Shown: one piece after another, positions 29,219 to 37,986 of the stretch
Layout of the letters: every line of letters begins with the position of its first letter
Numbering within the stretch: the first letter of the stretch is position 1
Assembly: GCF_900444945.1 (NCBI RefSeq)
Contig: NZ_UFRM01000001.1
Coordinates: forward strand, 1,374,501 to 1,438,500
DNA: 64,000 nt
Source of the DNA: Actinobacillus lignieresii
GTDB lineage: Bacteria; Pseudomonadota; Gammaproteobacteria; Enterobacterales; Pasteurellaceae
Direction: 5' to 3'
Notes under the pieces: generated by a model
Databases searched by the model: none
What the model was told of the DNA's origin: nothing
The model's input: the letters and a program-made list of their open reading frames with translations, nothing else
Program-made: the position numbers and the translations under genes

Positions 29219-31369
29219 ATGGCTAAAGAACAGCAACTTTTAATTGACGGTATGCACTGTGCCGCTTGCGTGCGTCGGGTTGAAAAAATCTTGATGAAAG
29301 TGGACGGCGTCACTTTTGCTTCGGTCAATCTTGCCGATCAAACCGCATTTGTACAAGGCGAAGCTGATCCTCAGGCAATGGTGCAAGCGGTCGAAAAAAT
29401 CGGTTTCGGTGCGGGGATTTTAGAAAGCGAACAAGAACGCCGAGCCAAACAACAAGCCCAAACCCAGCGCACTTTAAGCCATAAAAAATGGCAATTTATT
29501 ATGGCGTTAATTGTCGGTTTCGGCTTAGTCGTATTGGGACTGGTTATCGGTATGATCCCAAACTCAACCAATTTAATGTATTGGTTTATCGCCGCAGCCG
29601 TCAGCTTATTTACAATGTATTTTGCCGGTAAAGATTTCTTTATCGGTGCATGGGTCAGCCTTAAAAATAAAGCCTCCACTATGGACACCTTAGTCGCTCT
29701 CAGTACCGGTGTCGCTTGGCTCTACTCCTTCTGGCTAACACTCTTTCCTCAACCACAAGCACACGTTTACTATGAAGCCAGCGTGATGATTATCGGCTTT
29801 ATCAATCTTGGTAAATTTCTTGAACTAAAAGCCAAACAACGTTCCTCACTTGCCTTAGAAAAATTACTCGATCTCGCTCCGCAACAAGCGGTCGTTTTTG
29901 ATCAAAATAATGCAACACAAACCATTCCGGTCAAAGGCATCAAGCCGGAAATGCGTGTGCAGGCACTCACCGGCGATCGCCTTGCGGTGGACGGCAGATT
30001 GGAAAGCGGTTCTATTTGGGTCGATGAATCAATGCTGACCGGCGAAGCGTTACCGATTGAGAAAAAAGTCGGCGATAAAGTACGTGCCGGAACGCTAATT
30101 CAAGACGGAGCGGGTATCTATATTGCCGAACAAGTCGGTAGCCAAACCGCCCTTGCTCGTGTGATTAATGCCGTGCGTCACGCACAATCAAGTAAACCAC
30201 CGCTCGCCCAGTTTGTCGATAAAGTGGCAAGTGTTTTCGTACCGGTTGTGGTTTCAATTGCGTTGATAAGCGGTCTAGTTTGGCTATTCTTAGGCAAAGA
30301 CTTTTCATTTGCCCTCTCGATTTTTACCACCGTATTAATTATCGCTTGCCCCTGTGCGCTCGGTTTGGCAATTCCGCTTTCCACCATTGCCGGCGTGGCT
30401 CGTGCCGCTGAATTCGGCGTATTAGTACGGAATATCGAGGCTTTGCAAGCCAGTTCTGAAATTGACACACTGGTGTTCGATAAAACCGGCACACTTACTA
30501 CCGGCGAGATGACGGTTTCGGATATCCAAACTTTTAACGGTTTCGAGCCGAATCGAGTGTTGCAACTGGCAAAAAGTTTAGAAGTCCACGCTTCTCACCC
30601 GATTGCCAAAGCGATTGTAAAATTTGCTGAAAATCAGACCGCTTGTGAAGTTACAAACGTGCAAGTAGTTAAAGGAGCGGGGATTGTTGCCAACTTAGGC
30701 GAAGCTCAAATCAAAGTCGGTAATGCGAAGTTTGTCAATTTTTCCGGGAATTTAACCGCTTCTCGATCCACGCAAATTTTTGTGGCGGTAAATGAACAAT
30801 TAGCCGGTATTCTGTCGGTGGAAGATCAGCTGCGTGACGAATCCAAAGCGATGATTGAAAAATTTAAAGCTCAAGGTTATCAATGCTTAATGCTTACCGG
30901 CGACCGCCAATCAACCGCCGAATATTTCGCGCAACAACTCGGTTTAGACGGTGTGATCGCCGAAGTTTTACCGGAGCAAAAAGCGGATAAAATTCGTGAG
31001 TTACAAGCACAAGGTAAAAAAGTGGCGATGATTGGTGACGGGATTAACGATGCGCCGGCTCTTGCTCAAGCAAATGTGGGAATTGCGATGCACAACGGCT
31101 CGGATATTGCGGTCGAAACTGCTGATCTCTCGCTGATGCAACACGGCTTAATACCGGTAGTACAAATTCTACCGTTTGCCAAACAAGTCTTACGCAATAT
31201 GAAGCAAAGTTTGCTCGGGGCATTTATGTATAACGTGATTGCCATTCCGATTGCCGCCGGTGTACTTTACCCGTTTACCGGCTGGCTGCTCAACCCGATG
31301 ATCGCCGCCGTTGCGATGACAATGTCTTCTATCACCCTAGTGCTGAATAGTCAGAGATTGTTGAAGTAG
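29219..31369 (+). CDS. copA: Cu(I)-exporting P-type ATPase
   Basis: P1B-type ATPase of 716 residues that pumps Cu(I) out of the cytoplasm. It has one N-terminal HMA domain with Cys14/Cys17 in GMHCAAC (E. coli CopA has two). Further features: phosphatase loop TGEALP, transmembrane CPC at 377-379 (IACPCALGLA), phosphorylation site Asp421 in DKTGTLTTG, SHPIAKAI in the nucleotide domain and the GDGINDAPALAQA hinge. The C-terminal membrane helix has YNVIAIPIAAG and MSSITLVLNS, giving the Cu(I)-type ligands Asn, Met and Ser. It is the last gene of the CueR-controlled unit. Confidence 0.97.
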   Translation: MAKEQQLLIDGMHCAACVRRVEKILMKVDGVTFASVNLADQTAFVQGEADPQAMVQAVEKIGFGAGILESEQERRAKQQAQTQRTLSHKKWQFIMALIVGFGLVVLGLVIGMIPNSTNLMYWFIAAAVSLFTMYFAGKDFFIGAWVSLKNKASTMDTLVALSTGVAWLYSFWLTLFPQPQAHVYYEASVMIIGFINLGKFLELKAKQRSSLALEKLLDLAPQQAVVFDQNNATQTIPVKGIKPEMRVQALTGDRLAVDGRLESGSIWVDESMLTGEALPIEKKVGDKVRAGTLIQDGAGIYIAEQVGSQTALARVINAVRHAQSSKPPLAQFVDKVASVFVPVVVSIALISGLVWLFLGKDFSFALSIFTTVLIIACPCALGLAIPLSTIAGVARAAEFGVLVRNIEALQASSEIDTLVFDKTGTLTTGEMTVSDIQTFNGFEPNRVLQLAKSLEVHASHPIAKAIVKFAENQTACEVTNVQVVKGAGIVANLGEAQIKVGNAKFVNFSGNLTASRSTQIFVAVNEQLAGILSVEDQLRDESKAMIEKFKAQGYQCLMLTGDRQSTAEYFAQQLGLDGVIAEVLPEQKADKIRELQAQGKKVAMIGDGINDAPALAQANVGIAMHNGSDIAVETADLSLMQHGLIPVVQILPFAKQVLRNMKQSLLGAFMYNVIAIPIAAGVLYPFTGWLLNPMIAAVAMTMSSITLVLNSQRLLK

Positions 31370-31378
31370 TTAGTTTCC

Positions 31379-31592
31379 CCCACGCACTAAGCCGTACGTG
31401 GTTACAATCAGCCTTCGGCTGAGTGAGCCACTCTGTGGCTCTATATTTTCTCTAACTTCCAGCCCTAGCAGGGCTGAATTATGCTTAACCTAGTACGGCT
31501 CTGCCGTGCTAGGGTTTTGGCAAAAAATTAACCACGGAATACACGGTTCAACTCGGAAATATTATTCGGGGTAATCCGTGTATTCCTTGGTT
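31379..31592. repeat. Array of short hairpins and a palindromic repeat downstream of copA
   Basis: In the gap between convergent copA and the SDR gene, compact inverted repeats follow each other: CAGCC-TTC-GGCTG (31409-31421), GAGCCAC-TCT-GTGGCTC (31425-31441), CAGCCCT-AGC-AGGGCTG (31460-31476) and a 10-bp stem with TCT loop (31490-31512). All have 3-base loops. A weaker stem CCACG/CGTGG opens the region near 31380. The array ends with a 62-bp imperfect palindrome (31531-31592) that has a second copy at 37840-37900. No ORF is present. Confidence 0.75.
31531..31592. repeat. Dispersed palindromic repeat, copy 1
   Basis: It begins ACCACGGAATACAC and ends with a near-inverted copy GTGTATTCCTTGGTT, with CTCGGAAATATTATTC in the middle. 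It matches copy 2 (37840-37900) over nearly its whole length with scattered changes. Confidence 0.8.
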
Positions 31593-31602
31593 TCATTTGC
31601 TA

Positions 31603-32424
31603 CTAACCACCGGACTTACGGCACACAAAATCAAACCATGTAGTCGGTAAAATGCGTCTTAGCCACCAGAACAGTTTAGTTGGGAAAGTGACTTGATAGC
31701 GAGCTTTCGGTTTACTATCGCTTAAGGCTTTCAGGCAGGCTTCCGCCACCGCTGATGCCGGTTTAGCAAACGGGTTATCATTCTTTTTAGTTGCCAAACG
31801 CTGATATTGTTTTTGGTTAAATGCCGTTTTAGCGGTATGTTCCACATTAATATATTTATTAAGTTTATCCAAAGAATTAGAACGGAAATCGCTTAAAATC
31901 GGGCCCGGTTCAATCAAACTGACATAAATATTCGAGCCGTGTAATTCGTGACGTAACGTATCCGCCATGCCTTCCACCGCAAATTTAGAGGCATTATAAG
32001 CACCTCGAAAGTGCATTGCGGCAAAGCCTAGAATACTGCTGGTGAGTAAAATACGTCCGTGATTCTGCGCTCGGAAAATTTTAAGTGCGTGATTCATCAC
32101 TTCCCACACACCGAATACATTGATTTCAAATAACTCACGTAACGCCTCACGCGGTAAATCTTCCACGCAACCCGGCTGTCCTTGCCCTGCATTGCAAAAT
32201 ACTGCATCCAAGCCACCGCTTGCTTTTATATATTCAAAGGCTTGGGCAATTTGTGCCGAATCTTGCACGTCAAGCCGAATGCATTCGAAGCCTTCCGATT
32301 GCAAGCGGTCGATATCCGCCGATTTTCTGCAACTGGCAATCACTCGCCAGCCGTTTTCTTTCAATAATTTGGCGGTCGCATAACCGATACCGGAAGAACA
32401 ACCGGTGATTAGAATCGTCTTCAT
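31603..32424 (-). CDS. Short-chain dehydrogenase/reductase (SDR) family protein
   Basis: NAD(P)-dependent classical SDR of 273 residues from ATG 32424, which has AGAGGAA just upstream; an ATG eight codons earlier lacks a site. The cofactor motif TGCSSGIG begins at residue 7, NAG appears in VFCNAGQGQPG, the catalytic Ser in LLTSSILGF and the YxxxK motif in AYNASKFAVEG. The C-terminus includes KARYQVTFPTKLFWWLRRILP, a membrane-associating tail seen in several SDRs. Substrate cannot be predicted. It is 27 bases downstream of the YdjA-like gene, same strand, so the two may be co-transcribed. Confidence 0.85.
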   Translation of the reverse strand: MKTILITGCSSGIGYATAKLLKENGWRVIASCRKSADIDRLQSEGFECIRLDVQDSAQIAQAFEYIKASGGLDAVFCNAGQGQPGCVEDLPREALRELFEINVFGVWEVMNHALKIFRAQNHGRILLTSSILGFAAMHFRGAYNASKFAVEGMADTLRHELHGSNIYVSLIEPGPILSDFRSNSLDKLNKYINVEHTAKTAFNQKQYQRLATKKNDNPFAKPASAVAEACLKALSDSKPKARYQVTFPTKLFWWLRRILPTTWFDFVCRKSGG

Positions 32425-32451
32425 ACTTTCCTCTAATACGCCCTGCAATCG

Positions 32452-33015
32452 TTAGCGAATCACGCTCACAAAGCCTTCCGTTTCTTCCGCTTCTCGTGCC
32501 AACGAAATACCGTCATCTTCCTTCGGAGATCCGACTAACAATAAACCGATTACTTTATCACCGGCACGGCAACCGAACATTTCACGCAATAGTGAGCCTT
32601 CCACCCATTTTTTGCTAATCCAAACCGTTTCAAAGCCTTGAGCATTAGCGGCTAGCTGCATCGCATAAGTCGCACAGCCGGCTGTCACAATTTGCTCCCA
32701 CGCCGGTACTTTCGGTGATTCGTGATTAATTTTTGCCACAATGCCGATCACCATCGGCGCTTGGCCGGAAAGTTTTTCCGCCTTAGCCGCATTTTTCTCA
32801 TCCATATTAAATTCCACTGCGGCAGCGGCTAAACATTCGCGTAATTTCGGCATTCCGCTTTTTTCGATCACCACAAAATGATAAGGCTTCATTTTGCCGT
32901 GATCCGGCGCACGCAACGCGGCTTTAATCATATTTTCAACTTGCTCCGCAGAGGGGGCAATTTCACCAAATTTTTTATTTGAACGGCGGCGATGTAATAA
33001 ATCTAAAATTTCCAT
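32452..33015 (-). CDS. YdjA-like nitroreductase family oxidoreductase
   Basis: FMN-binding nitroreductase-fold protein of 187 residues from ATG 33015. I chose this start because MEILDLLHRRRSNKKFGE aligns with the N-terminus of the YdjA subfamily (E. coli 183 residues); an in-frame start 14 codons earlier would add non-homologous residues. RAPDHGKMKPYHFVVIE and AGCATYAMQLAANAQGFETVWIS are subfamily features. YdjA-type proteins are minimal members of the superfamily with no settled physiological substrate. A different branch of the superfamily is encoded at 9925-10563. Confidence 0.85.
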   Translation of the reverse strand: MEILDLLHRRRSNKKFGEIAPSAEQVENMIKAALRAPDHGKMKPYHFVVIEKSGMPKLRECLAAAAVEFNMDEKNAAKAEKLSGQAPMVIGIVAKINHESPKVPAWEQIVTAGCATYAMQLAANAQGFETVWISKKWVEGSLLREMFGCRAGDKVIGLLLVGSPKEDDGISLAREAEETEGFVSVIR

Positions 33016-33126
33016 AGTCTGCTGTACTTTATGTAAAAATTGGCTTAAGAATAACATATTTTATTAATTCTAAGCCGTTTTTATGGTAGCTTATCCCACA
33101 AAATACTTACACTCATTAGGACTAAT

Positions 33127-34983
33127 ATGTTAAAAATGTTGAAAGGGCTTTATCAGATTTTCCGCTGTATTCGAGAATTTGTCTTAAGCCTATTCTTTAT
33201 TATTTTCGTACTGATTTGTTTTGCACTTACCACATTATTACAACAAGAATCAAAACATCAAAATCAACAACCTTTTTTCGAAAAAGGGGCATTACAACTC
33301 AATTTAGACGGTTACTTAGCCGATAATCATGACGAATACGGTGATTTACACCGCTTAATTCAAAACGAGTTAGGCAATAATGAACCGATAAAAATCTCAA
33401 CCTTTGATGTAGCTCGTAGCATCAATAAAGCCATGAAAGATGAACGTATTACCGGTTTAGTATTGGATTTAGGTTATTTCCAAGGTGGGGATGTTGCCTC
33501 ACTACAATTTATTGGCGCTCAAATCGAATACTTCAAGCAATCGGGTAAACCGGTTATTGCTATTGGTGAACAATACAGCCAAGCACAATATTATTTGGCA
33601 AGTTTTGCCGATAAGATTTACCTGAATAAAGCCGGTTTTGTTGATATTCATGCACTCAGCTATAGCAATATCTATTTCAAAGCCTTGCTCGACAAAATTG
33701 AAGCTGTTCCACATATTTTCCGTGTCGGTACTTACAAATCGGCTGTAGAGCCGTTCATTCGTGATGATATGTCACCAGAAGCAAAACAAAACGCACAAAC
33801 ATGGCTCACATCAATCTGGAATAATGTCCGCCAAGACATTGCGCGCAATCGCCAAATTCAGCCGGAACAAGTTCTACCGGATAGCCAAACTTATATCGCA
33901 AAATATAAAGCATTAAAAGGCGACGATGCGCAATATGCATTAAATCAAAAATTAATTACGGAAGTTACCACACCAAGTCAAATTCAAACCACTTTAATTC
34001 AACAATTCGGAGCAGATAAAGAGGGTAACTATAATCACATTGATTATTTTGATTATGCTCACGGGCTTACAGATCGTTTTCATGTTAAAGCCGAAAACAA
34101 AATTGCAATTATTAACGTAGAAGGTCAAATCGTTAGTGGCAAAAGCTCTCAAAATTCAGCGGGCAGCGACACCATTGTTAAACAGTTACGCAAAGCACGT
34201 GAAGACAAAAATGTGAAAGGCGTTATTTTACGAGTAAATAGCCCTGGCGGTAGCGCAATGGCTTCGGAAATTATTCGCCAAGAATTAGAAGCAATTCAAC
34301 TTGCCGGTAAACCGGTAGTGACATCAATGGGCGGTATGGCGGCTTCAGGCGGTTATTGGATTTCAGCGACCAGCGATAAAATTATCGCCAGCCCGACTAC
34401 CATTACTGGCTCTATCGGGATTTTCGGCTTAGCAACCAGCTTTGAAAAAACCGCTAAAAATTTAGGTGTAACAGAGGACGGTATTTCACTTTCACCATTT
34501 GCCTCTTCCAGCCCGTTAAAAACGCTGCCGAAAGAACAAGCGGAAGTAATTCAAATCAGCATTGAAAATGGCTACGACCGATTCCTAGAATTGGTCAGCC
34601 GCGGACGAAATATCCCTAAACAGGCAGTAGATAAAATTGCACAAGGACAAGTTTGGTCAGGTGAAGATGCACTAAAACACGGTTTAGTGGATGAATTAGG
34701 TGATTTTGACACCGCTTATGACGTTATCACCGAATTAGTCAATCAACAACGCAAAGCAAAAGGCGAAGCCGCAATCGAACACTTTAGAGCGCAATGGTTT
34801 ATTGACAGTGATGATAGTCTACTAGGTTCATTCCTAAAAGGCTCTAAACTCAAATTCCAATTGAGTTCATGGTTAGGGCTTCCAGTTGCAACTCAAGCCC
34901 AACAATCGCTCGAATTACTGCAACAGTTTAACGATCCTAAACATGCCTATTTATATTGCCTCAGCTGCGGCACGATAAAATAG
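33127..34983 (+). CDS. sppA: Signal peptide peptidase SppA (protease IV)
   Basis: Membrane-anchored serine protease of 618 residues, the same length as E. coli SppA, that degrades cleaved signal peptides. An N-terminal hydrophobic anchor lies at about residues 17-37. The protein has the tandem ClpP-like halves of long SppA proteins; the catalytic Lys is Lys204 in GTYKSAVEPF (first half) and the nucleophile Ser407 in MGGMAASGGYWIS (second half), close to Lys209/Ser409 of E. coli. ILRVNSPGGSAMAS is also typical. An uptake-signal hairpin follows the stop. It is a single-gene unit with AGGA upstream of ATG. Confidence 0.96.
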   Translation: MLKMLKGLYQIFRCIREFVLSLFFIIFVLICFALTTLLQQESKHQNQQPFFEKGALQLNLDGYLADNHDEYGDLHRLIQNELGNNEPIKISTFDVARSINKAMKDERITGLVLDLGYFQGGDVASLQFIGAQIEYFKQSGKPVIAIGEQYSQAQYYLASFADKIYLNKAGFVDIHALSYSNIYFKALLDKIEAVPHIFRVGTYKSAVEPFIRDDMSPEAKQNAQTWLTSIWNNVRQDIARNRQIQPEQVLPDSQTYIAKYKALKGDDAQYALNQKLITEVTTPSQIQTTLIQQFGADKEGNYNHIDYFDYAHGLTDRFHVKAENKIAIINVEGQIVSGKSSQNSAGSDTIVKQLRKAREDKNVKGVILRVNSPGGSAMASEIIRQELEAIQLAGKPVVTSMGGMAASGGYWISATSDKIIASPTTITGSIGIFGLATSFEKTAKNLGVTEDGISLSPFASSSPLKTLPKEQAEVIQISIENGYDRFLELVSRGRNIPKQAVDKIAQGQVWSGEDALKHGLVDELGDFDTAYDVITELVNQQRKAKGEAAIEHFRAQWFIDSDDSLLGSFLKGSKLKFQLSSWLGLPVATQAQQSLELLQQFNDPKHAYLYCLSCGTIK

Positions 34984-34989
34984 CCTGTT

Positions 34990-35033
34990 ACAAGCGGTTA
35001 AATTTGCAAATTTTTTCGCAAATCCGACCGCTT
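34990..35033 (+). terminator. Uptake-signal inverted pair after sppA
   Basis: ACAAGCGGTTAAATTTGC is inverted as GCAAATCCGACCGCTT with a short T-rich loop and followed by TATTTTTTC; a convincing terminator 7 bases past the sppA stop. Confidence 0.8.
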
Positions 35034-35117
35034 ATTTTTTCTTCCCTCACCTCTCTTTTTTGTTTATAGTAGCGCCCTTTCCAATTATCTAAATTAGCAT
35101 TTCTAATCCCATTAAAT

Positions 35118-35885
35118 ATGAACCAAAAGCAACTTATAAAACTAGCCGTGTTACTGATTATTGCGGCAATCTCTTATTTTTTCGGTAATCAAAGTAATAA
35201 GTCAGAACCGGTTAAGCAGCCACAGCCGCAGCAACAAAACGACTACGCAACGGAAACCGATACGCCGATTGCCAAAGCACCACAAGCACAATCAGCCTCT
35301 GTGACTCAAGCCGCGCTTTCGATGAATTATGATTCCAAAATGTATGAAGATAAAATCGGGCAAAATAAGCACGCACCGGTTGATTACTATATGTTAGCGC
35401 TTTCTTGGTCACCGGCTTTTTGTGAATCACAACGCAATAAAAACCAAGGTGATGTGCCGCAACGTTTAGCTTATCAATGCGCCGATAGTCAAAACTTCGG
35501 CTGGGTTATTCACGGTTTATGGCCACAAAATGCTAAAGCTCGTTCGGTTGATCAACATCCTCGTTATTGCCAAGGCGATTTACCGGAAGTTTCCGCAAAA
35601 ACTATTGAGCAATATCTACCGGAATCACCGGGAGCGGCCTTATTACAAGGCGAATGGGAAAAACACGGCAGTTGCGCTTTCGATAGTGCAGAAAGCTATT
35701 TTGCCAAACAAAAAGAGTTGTTTTACAGCCTGAAACTACCGGCAAAAAATCTACGCCGAAATGATTTATTCCAATGGATGCGTAAACATAATCCGCAGCT
35801 ACGCGGTGTTTATTTAGGCGCAAGCAAAACCGAACTCTACGTTTGCTACGATAAAAAATGGCAACCAATGGACTGCCCGAAATAA
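35118..35885 (+). CDS. rna: Ribonuclease I (RNase T2 family)
   Basis: Exported endoribonuclease of 255 residues (E. coli RNase I 268). The N-terminus is basic and then hydrophobic (LIKLAVLLIIAAISYFFG), acting as signal peptide or anchor, followed by a Gln/Pro-rich linker to about residue 70. The two catalytic blocks of T2 ribonucleases are intact: HGLWPQ (His132) and EWEKHGSC (His183). DYYMLALSWSPAFC is also diagnostic. It would degrade RNA in the periplasm without base specificity. Its stop is directly followed by the sprT ATG, so both are probably co-translated. Confidence 0.93.
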   Translation: MNQKQLIKLAVLLIIAAISYFFGNQSNKSEPVKQPQPQQQNDYATETDTPIAKAPQAQSASVTQAALSMNYDSKMYEDKIGQNKHAPVDYYMLALSWSPAFCESQRNKNQGDVPQRLAYQCADSQNFGWVIHGLWPQNAKARSVDQHPRYCQGDLPEVSAKTIEQYLPESPGAALLQGEWEKHGSCAFDSAESYFAKQKELFYSLKLPAKNLRRNDLFQWMRKHNPQLRGVYLGASKTELYVCYDKKWQPMDCPK

Positions 35886-36404
35886 ATGACGGAATCAGTC
35901 TCAAATACTGCTCTCATGCGTCAGCTCAAGATGCAAGTTCAGCGTCAGCTAAAACGCAATTTGGAGCAAGCCAATACTCACTTCAATAAAACTTTTATAC
36001 CGCCTACGGTCAGCTATGCCGTGCGTGGTGTAAAAGCCGGTGTCGCCTATCTGCAACGTAATGAAATTCGCTTTAATCCCGTTTTATTGGCGGAAAACGG
36101 GCAATCCTTTATTCAACAAGTGGTACCGCACGAACTTGCTCACGCTTTGGTTTATCAACAGTTCGGGCGAGTTCAACCGCACGGCAAAGAATGGAAAATG
36201 ATGATGGAGCAAGTTTTCGGCGTACCGGCGGAAACCTATCATTGTTTCGATACGCAAAATGTCGTCGGCAAACAATTTGCCTATCAGTGCGGTTGTCAAA
36301 CGCATCTACTCTCTTTACGTCGTCATAATGCCATCGTACGAGATGGTCGCCGCTATCTCTGTAAGCAGTGTAAACAAATCCTCACTTCCAAAGACAATTT
36401 GTAA
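35886..36404 (+). CDS. sprT: SprT family zinc protein
   Basis: Cytoplasmic protein of 172 residues with the SprT-like zinc metalloprotease domain: HELAH at residues 82-86 within [16 protein letters not shown], and a downstream His in QPHGKEWK. The C-terminal zinc ribbon has four cysteines (YQCGC ... YLCKQCK). E. coli SprT is about 165 residues and its cellular role is poorly defined; proteolytic activity is inferred from eukaryotic Spartan relatives. ATG follows the rna TAA with no gap. In E. coli the neighbour is endA, so the pairing with another nuclease gene is noteworthy. Confidence 0.9.
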   Translation: MTESVSNTALMRQLKMQVQRQLKRNLEQANTHFNKTFIPPTVSYAVRGVKAGVAYLQRNEIRFNPVLLAENGQSFIQQVVPHELAHALVYQQFGRVQPHGKEWKMMMEQVFGVPAETYHCFDTQNVVGKQFAYQCGCQTHLLSLRRHNAIVRDGRRYLCKQCKQILTSKDNL

Positions 36405-36509
36405 CAATCGTTAAAATAACGTTAAAAGGTACTAGACATTATTCTATAAGCGCCTAAAATTAACGCAATTTTTTGACTTTTATCAATTTATTATCATTTG
36501 GAGTATTTT

Positions 36510-37796
36510 ATGACAATGGAAACCATCGTGGTCGTGGGTGGTGGAGCTGGCGGTTTAGAGCTTGCTACCTACCTTGGCAATAAATTAGGTCGTAAGAATA
36601 AAGCGAAAGTCATTCTTATCGATCGTAATGCAACCCACCTTTGGAAACCTCTTTTACACGAAGTTGCAACTGGTTCTTTAGATGAAGGCATCGATGCGCT
36701 TAGCTATCGTGCGCATGCCAAAAATCATGCTTTCGAGTTTCAACAAGGGACTTTAACGTCGGTTAATCGTGATAAAAAAGAAATCACGCTTGCACCGATT
36801 TATAACGAACAGAATCAGTTATTGGTTAAAGAACGTCATATCGCTTACGATAAATTAGTGATTGCGATCGGCAGTAAATCGAACGATTTCAATACCAAAG
36901 GCGTAGCGGAACACTGCATTTTCTTAGATGGCTCGGAACAAGCGAAACAATTCCAAAAACGTATGATGGAATTATTCTTACATTTCTCGCACAGCGAAGA
37001 TCAAGATGTAAAAATTGCGATCGTCGGCGGTGGTGCAACCGGTATCGAACTTTCCGCCGAGCTTTATAATACGGTTAAACATTTAAACGAATACGGTTTC
37101 GGTAAATTACACCGAGCCAGTTTGAAAGTGACGTTAATCGAAGCGGGTCCTCGTTTAATTCCGGCATTAACCGAAAAAGTATCCGCTTCGGCTTTAGCGG
37201 AATTGCGCAAAGCCGGCGTGGACGTTCGTTTAAATACGATGATTACCGAAGCGGTGGAAGACGGCTTAATCACCAAAGACGGCGAAAAAATTGAAGCCAA
37301 TCTGATGGTTTGGGCGGCAGGGATTAAAGCGCCCGAGTTTGTCAAGGAATTCGGTTTTGAAACTAATCGTCTCAACCAAATTGAAATCAAAGAGACCTTA
37401 CAAACCACGGTAGATGATTCGGTATATGTTATCGGCGACTGCGCCTCATTAATCCAAGACGGCAAAGCGATTCCGCCGCGTGCGCAAGCCGCACACCAAA
37501 TGGCGACCCAATGCGGTAAAAACATTGTTGCCTTACTTGAAGGTAAAGAGCAAAAACCGTTTAAATTCAATGATAAAGGCTCTCTGCTTTCGTTCTCTCA
37601 TTTCGGCACGGTCGGTAACTTGATGGGTAACTTAATGAGCGGCGATATGTTTATCGAAGGTAAAATCGCACGCCTTGCATACCTCTCTCTATATCGTATG
37701 CACCAAGTCGCTTTACACGGTTGGGTAAAAACCGCTCTGATTTTATTCGTCGGTCAAATTAACCGCTTCCTCAGACCGTCAATGAAATTACACTAA
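36510..37796 (+). CDS. ndh: NADH dehydrogenase type II
   Basis: Single-subunit, non-proton-pumping NADH:quinone oxidoreductase bound to the inner membrane; 428 residues from ATG 36510 (GGAG seven bases upstream; the longer frame uses a TTG that overlaps it). The FAD-binding fold [17 protein letters not shown] is at the N-terminus, the NADH-binding fold [16 protein letters not shown] mid-protein, and [10 protein letters not shown] plus [11 protein letters not shown] near the C-terminus, as in E. coli Ndh (434). The C-terminal amphipathic region would bind the membrane. It would feed electrons to the quinone pool. Confidence 0.96.
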   Translation: MTMETIVVVGGGAGGLELATYLGNKLGRKNKAKVILIDRNATHLWKPLLHEVATGSLDEGIDALSYRAHAKNHAFEFQQGTLTSVNRDKKEITLAPIYNEQNQLLVKERHIAYDKLVIAIGSKSNDFNTKGVAEHCIFLDGSEQAKQFQKRMMELFLHFSHSEDQDVKIAIVGGGATGIELSAELYNTVKHLNEYGFGKLHRASLKVTLIEAGPRLIPALTEKVSASALAELRKAGVDVRLNTMITEAVEDGLITKDGEKIEANLMVWAAGIKAPEFVKEFGFETNRLNQIEIKETLQTTVDDSVYVIGDCASLIQDGKAIPPRAQAAHQMATQCGKNIVALLEGKEQKPFKFNDKGSLLSFSHFGTVGNLMGNLMSGDMFIEGKIARLAYLSLYRMHQVALHGWVKTALILFVGQINRFLRPSMKLH

Positions 37797-37839
37797 GCAA
37801 AACAAGCGGTTATATTTCCGCAAAATTTTGCAAAAATTA

Positions 37840-37900
37840 ACCACGGAATACACAGACTACTCGGAAATTTTATTCAGTGTAATCAGTGTGTTCCGTGGTT
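37840..37900. repeat. Dispersed palindromic repeat, copy 2
   Basis: Opens ACCACGGAATACACAGAC and closes GTGTGTTCCGTGGTT, with CTCGGAAATTTTATTC between. It matches copy 1 at 31531-31592. A separate small hairpin (CTCTCTCCCCTTGTGAGAGAG) follows at about 37920-37941. Confidence 0.8.
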
Positions 37901-37986
37901 TTATTTAAGCTATATTCTACTCTCTCCCCTTGTGAGAGAGAGACAGCTTGTTGCAGCGTTTAGTGAAAACAAGCAGAGAGAGGGAA

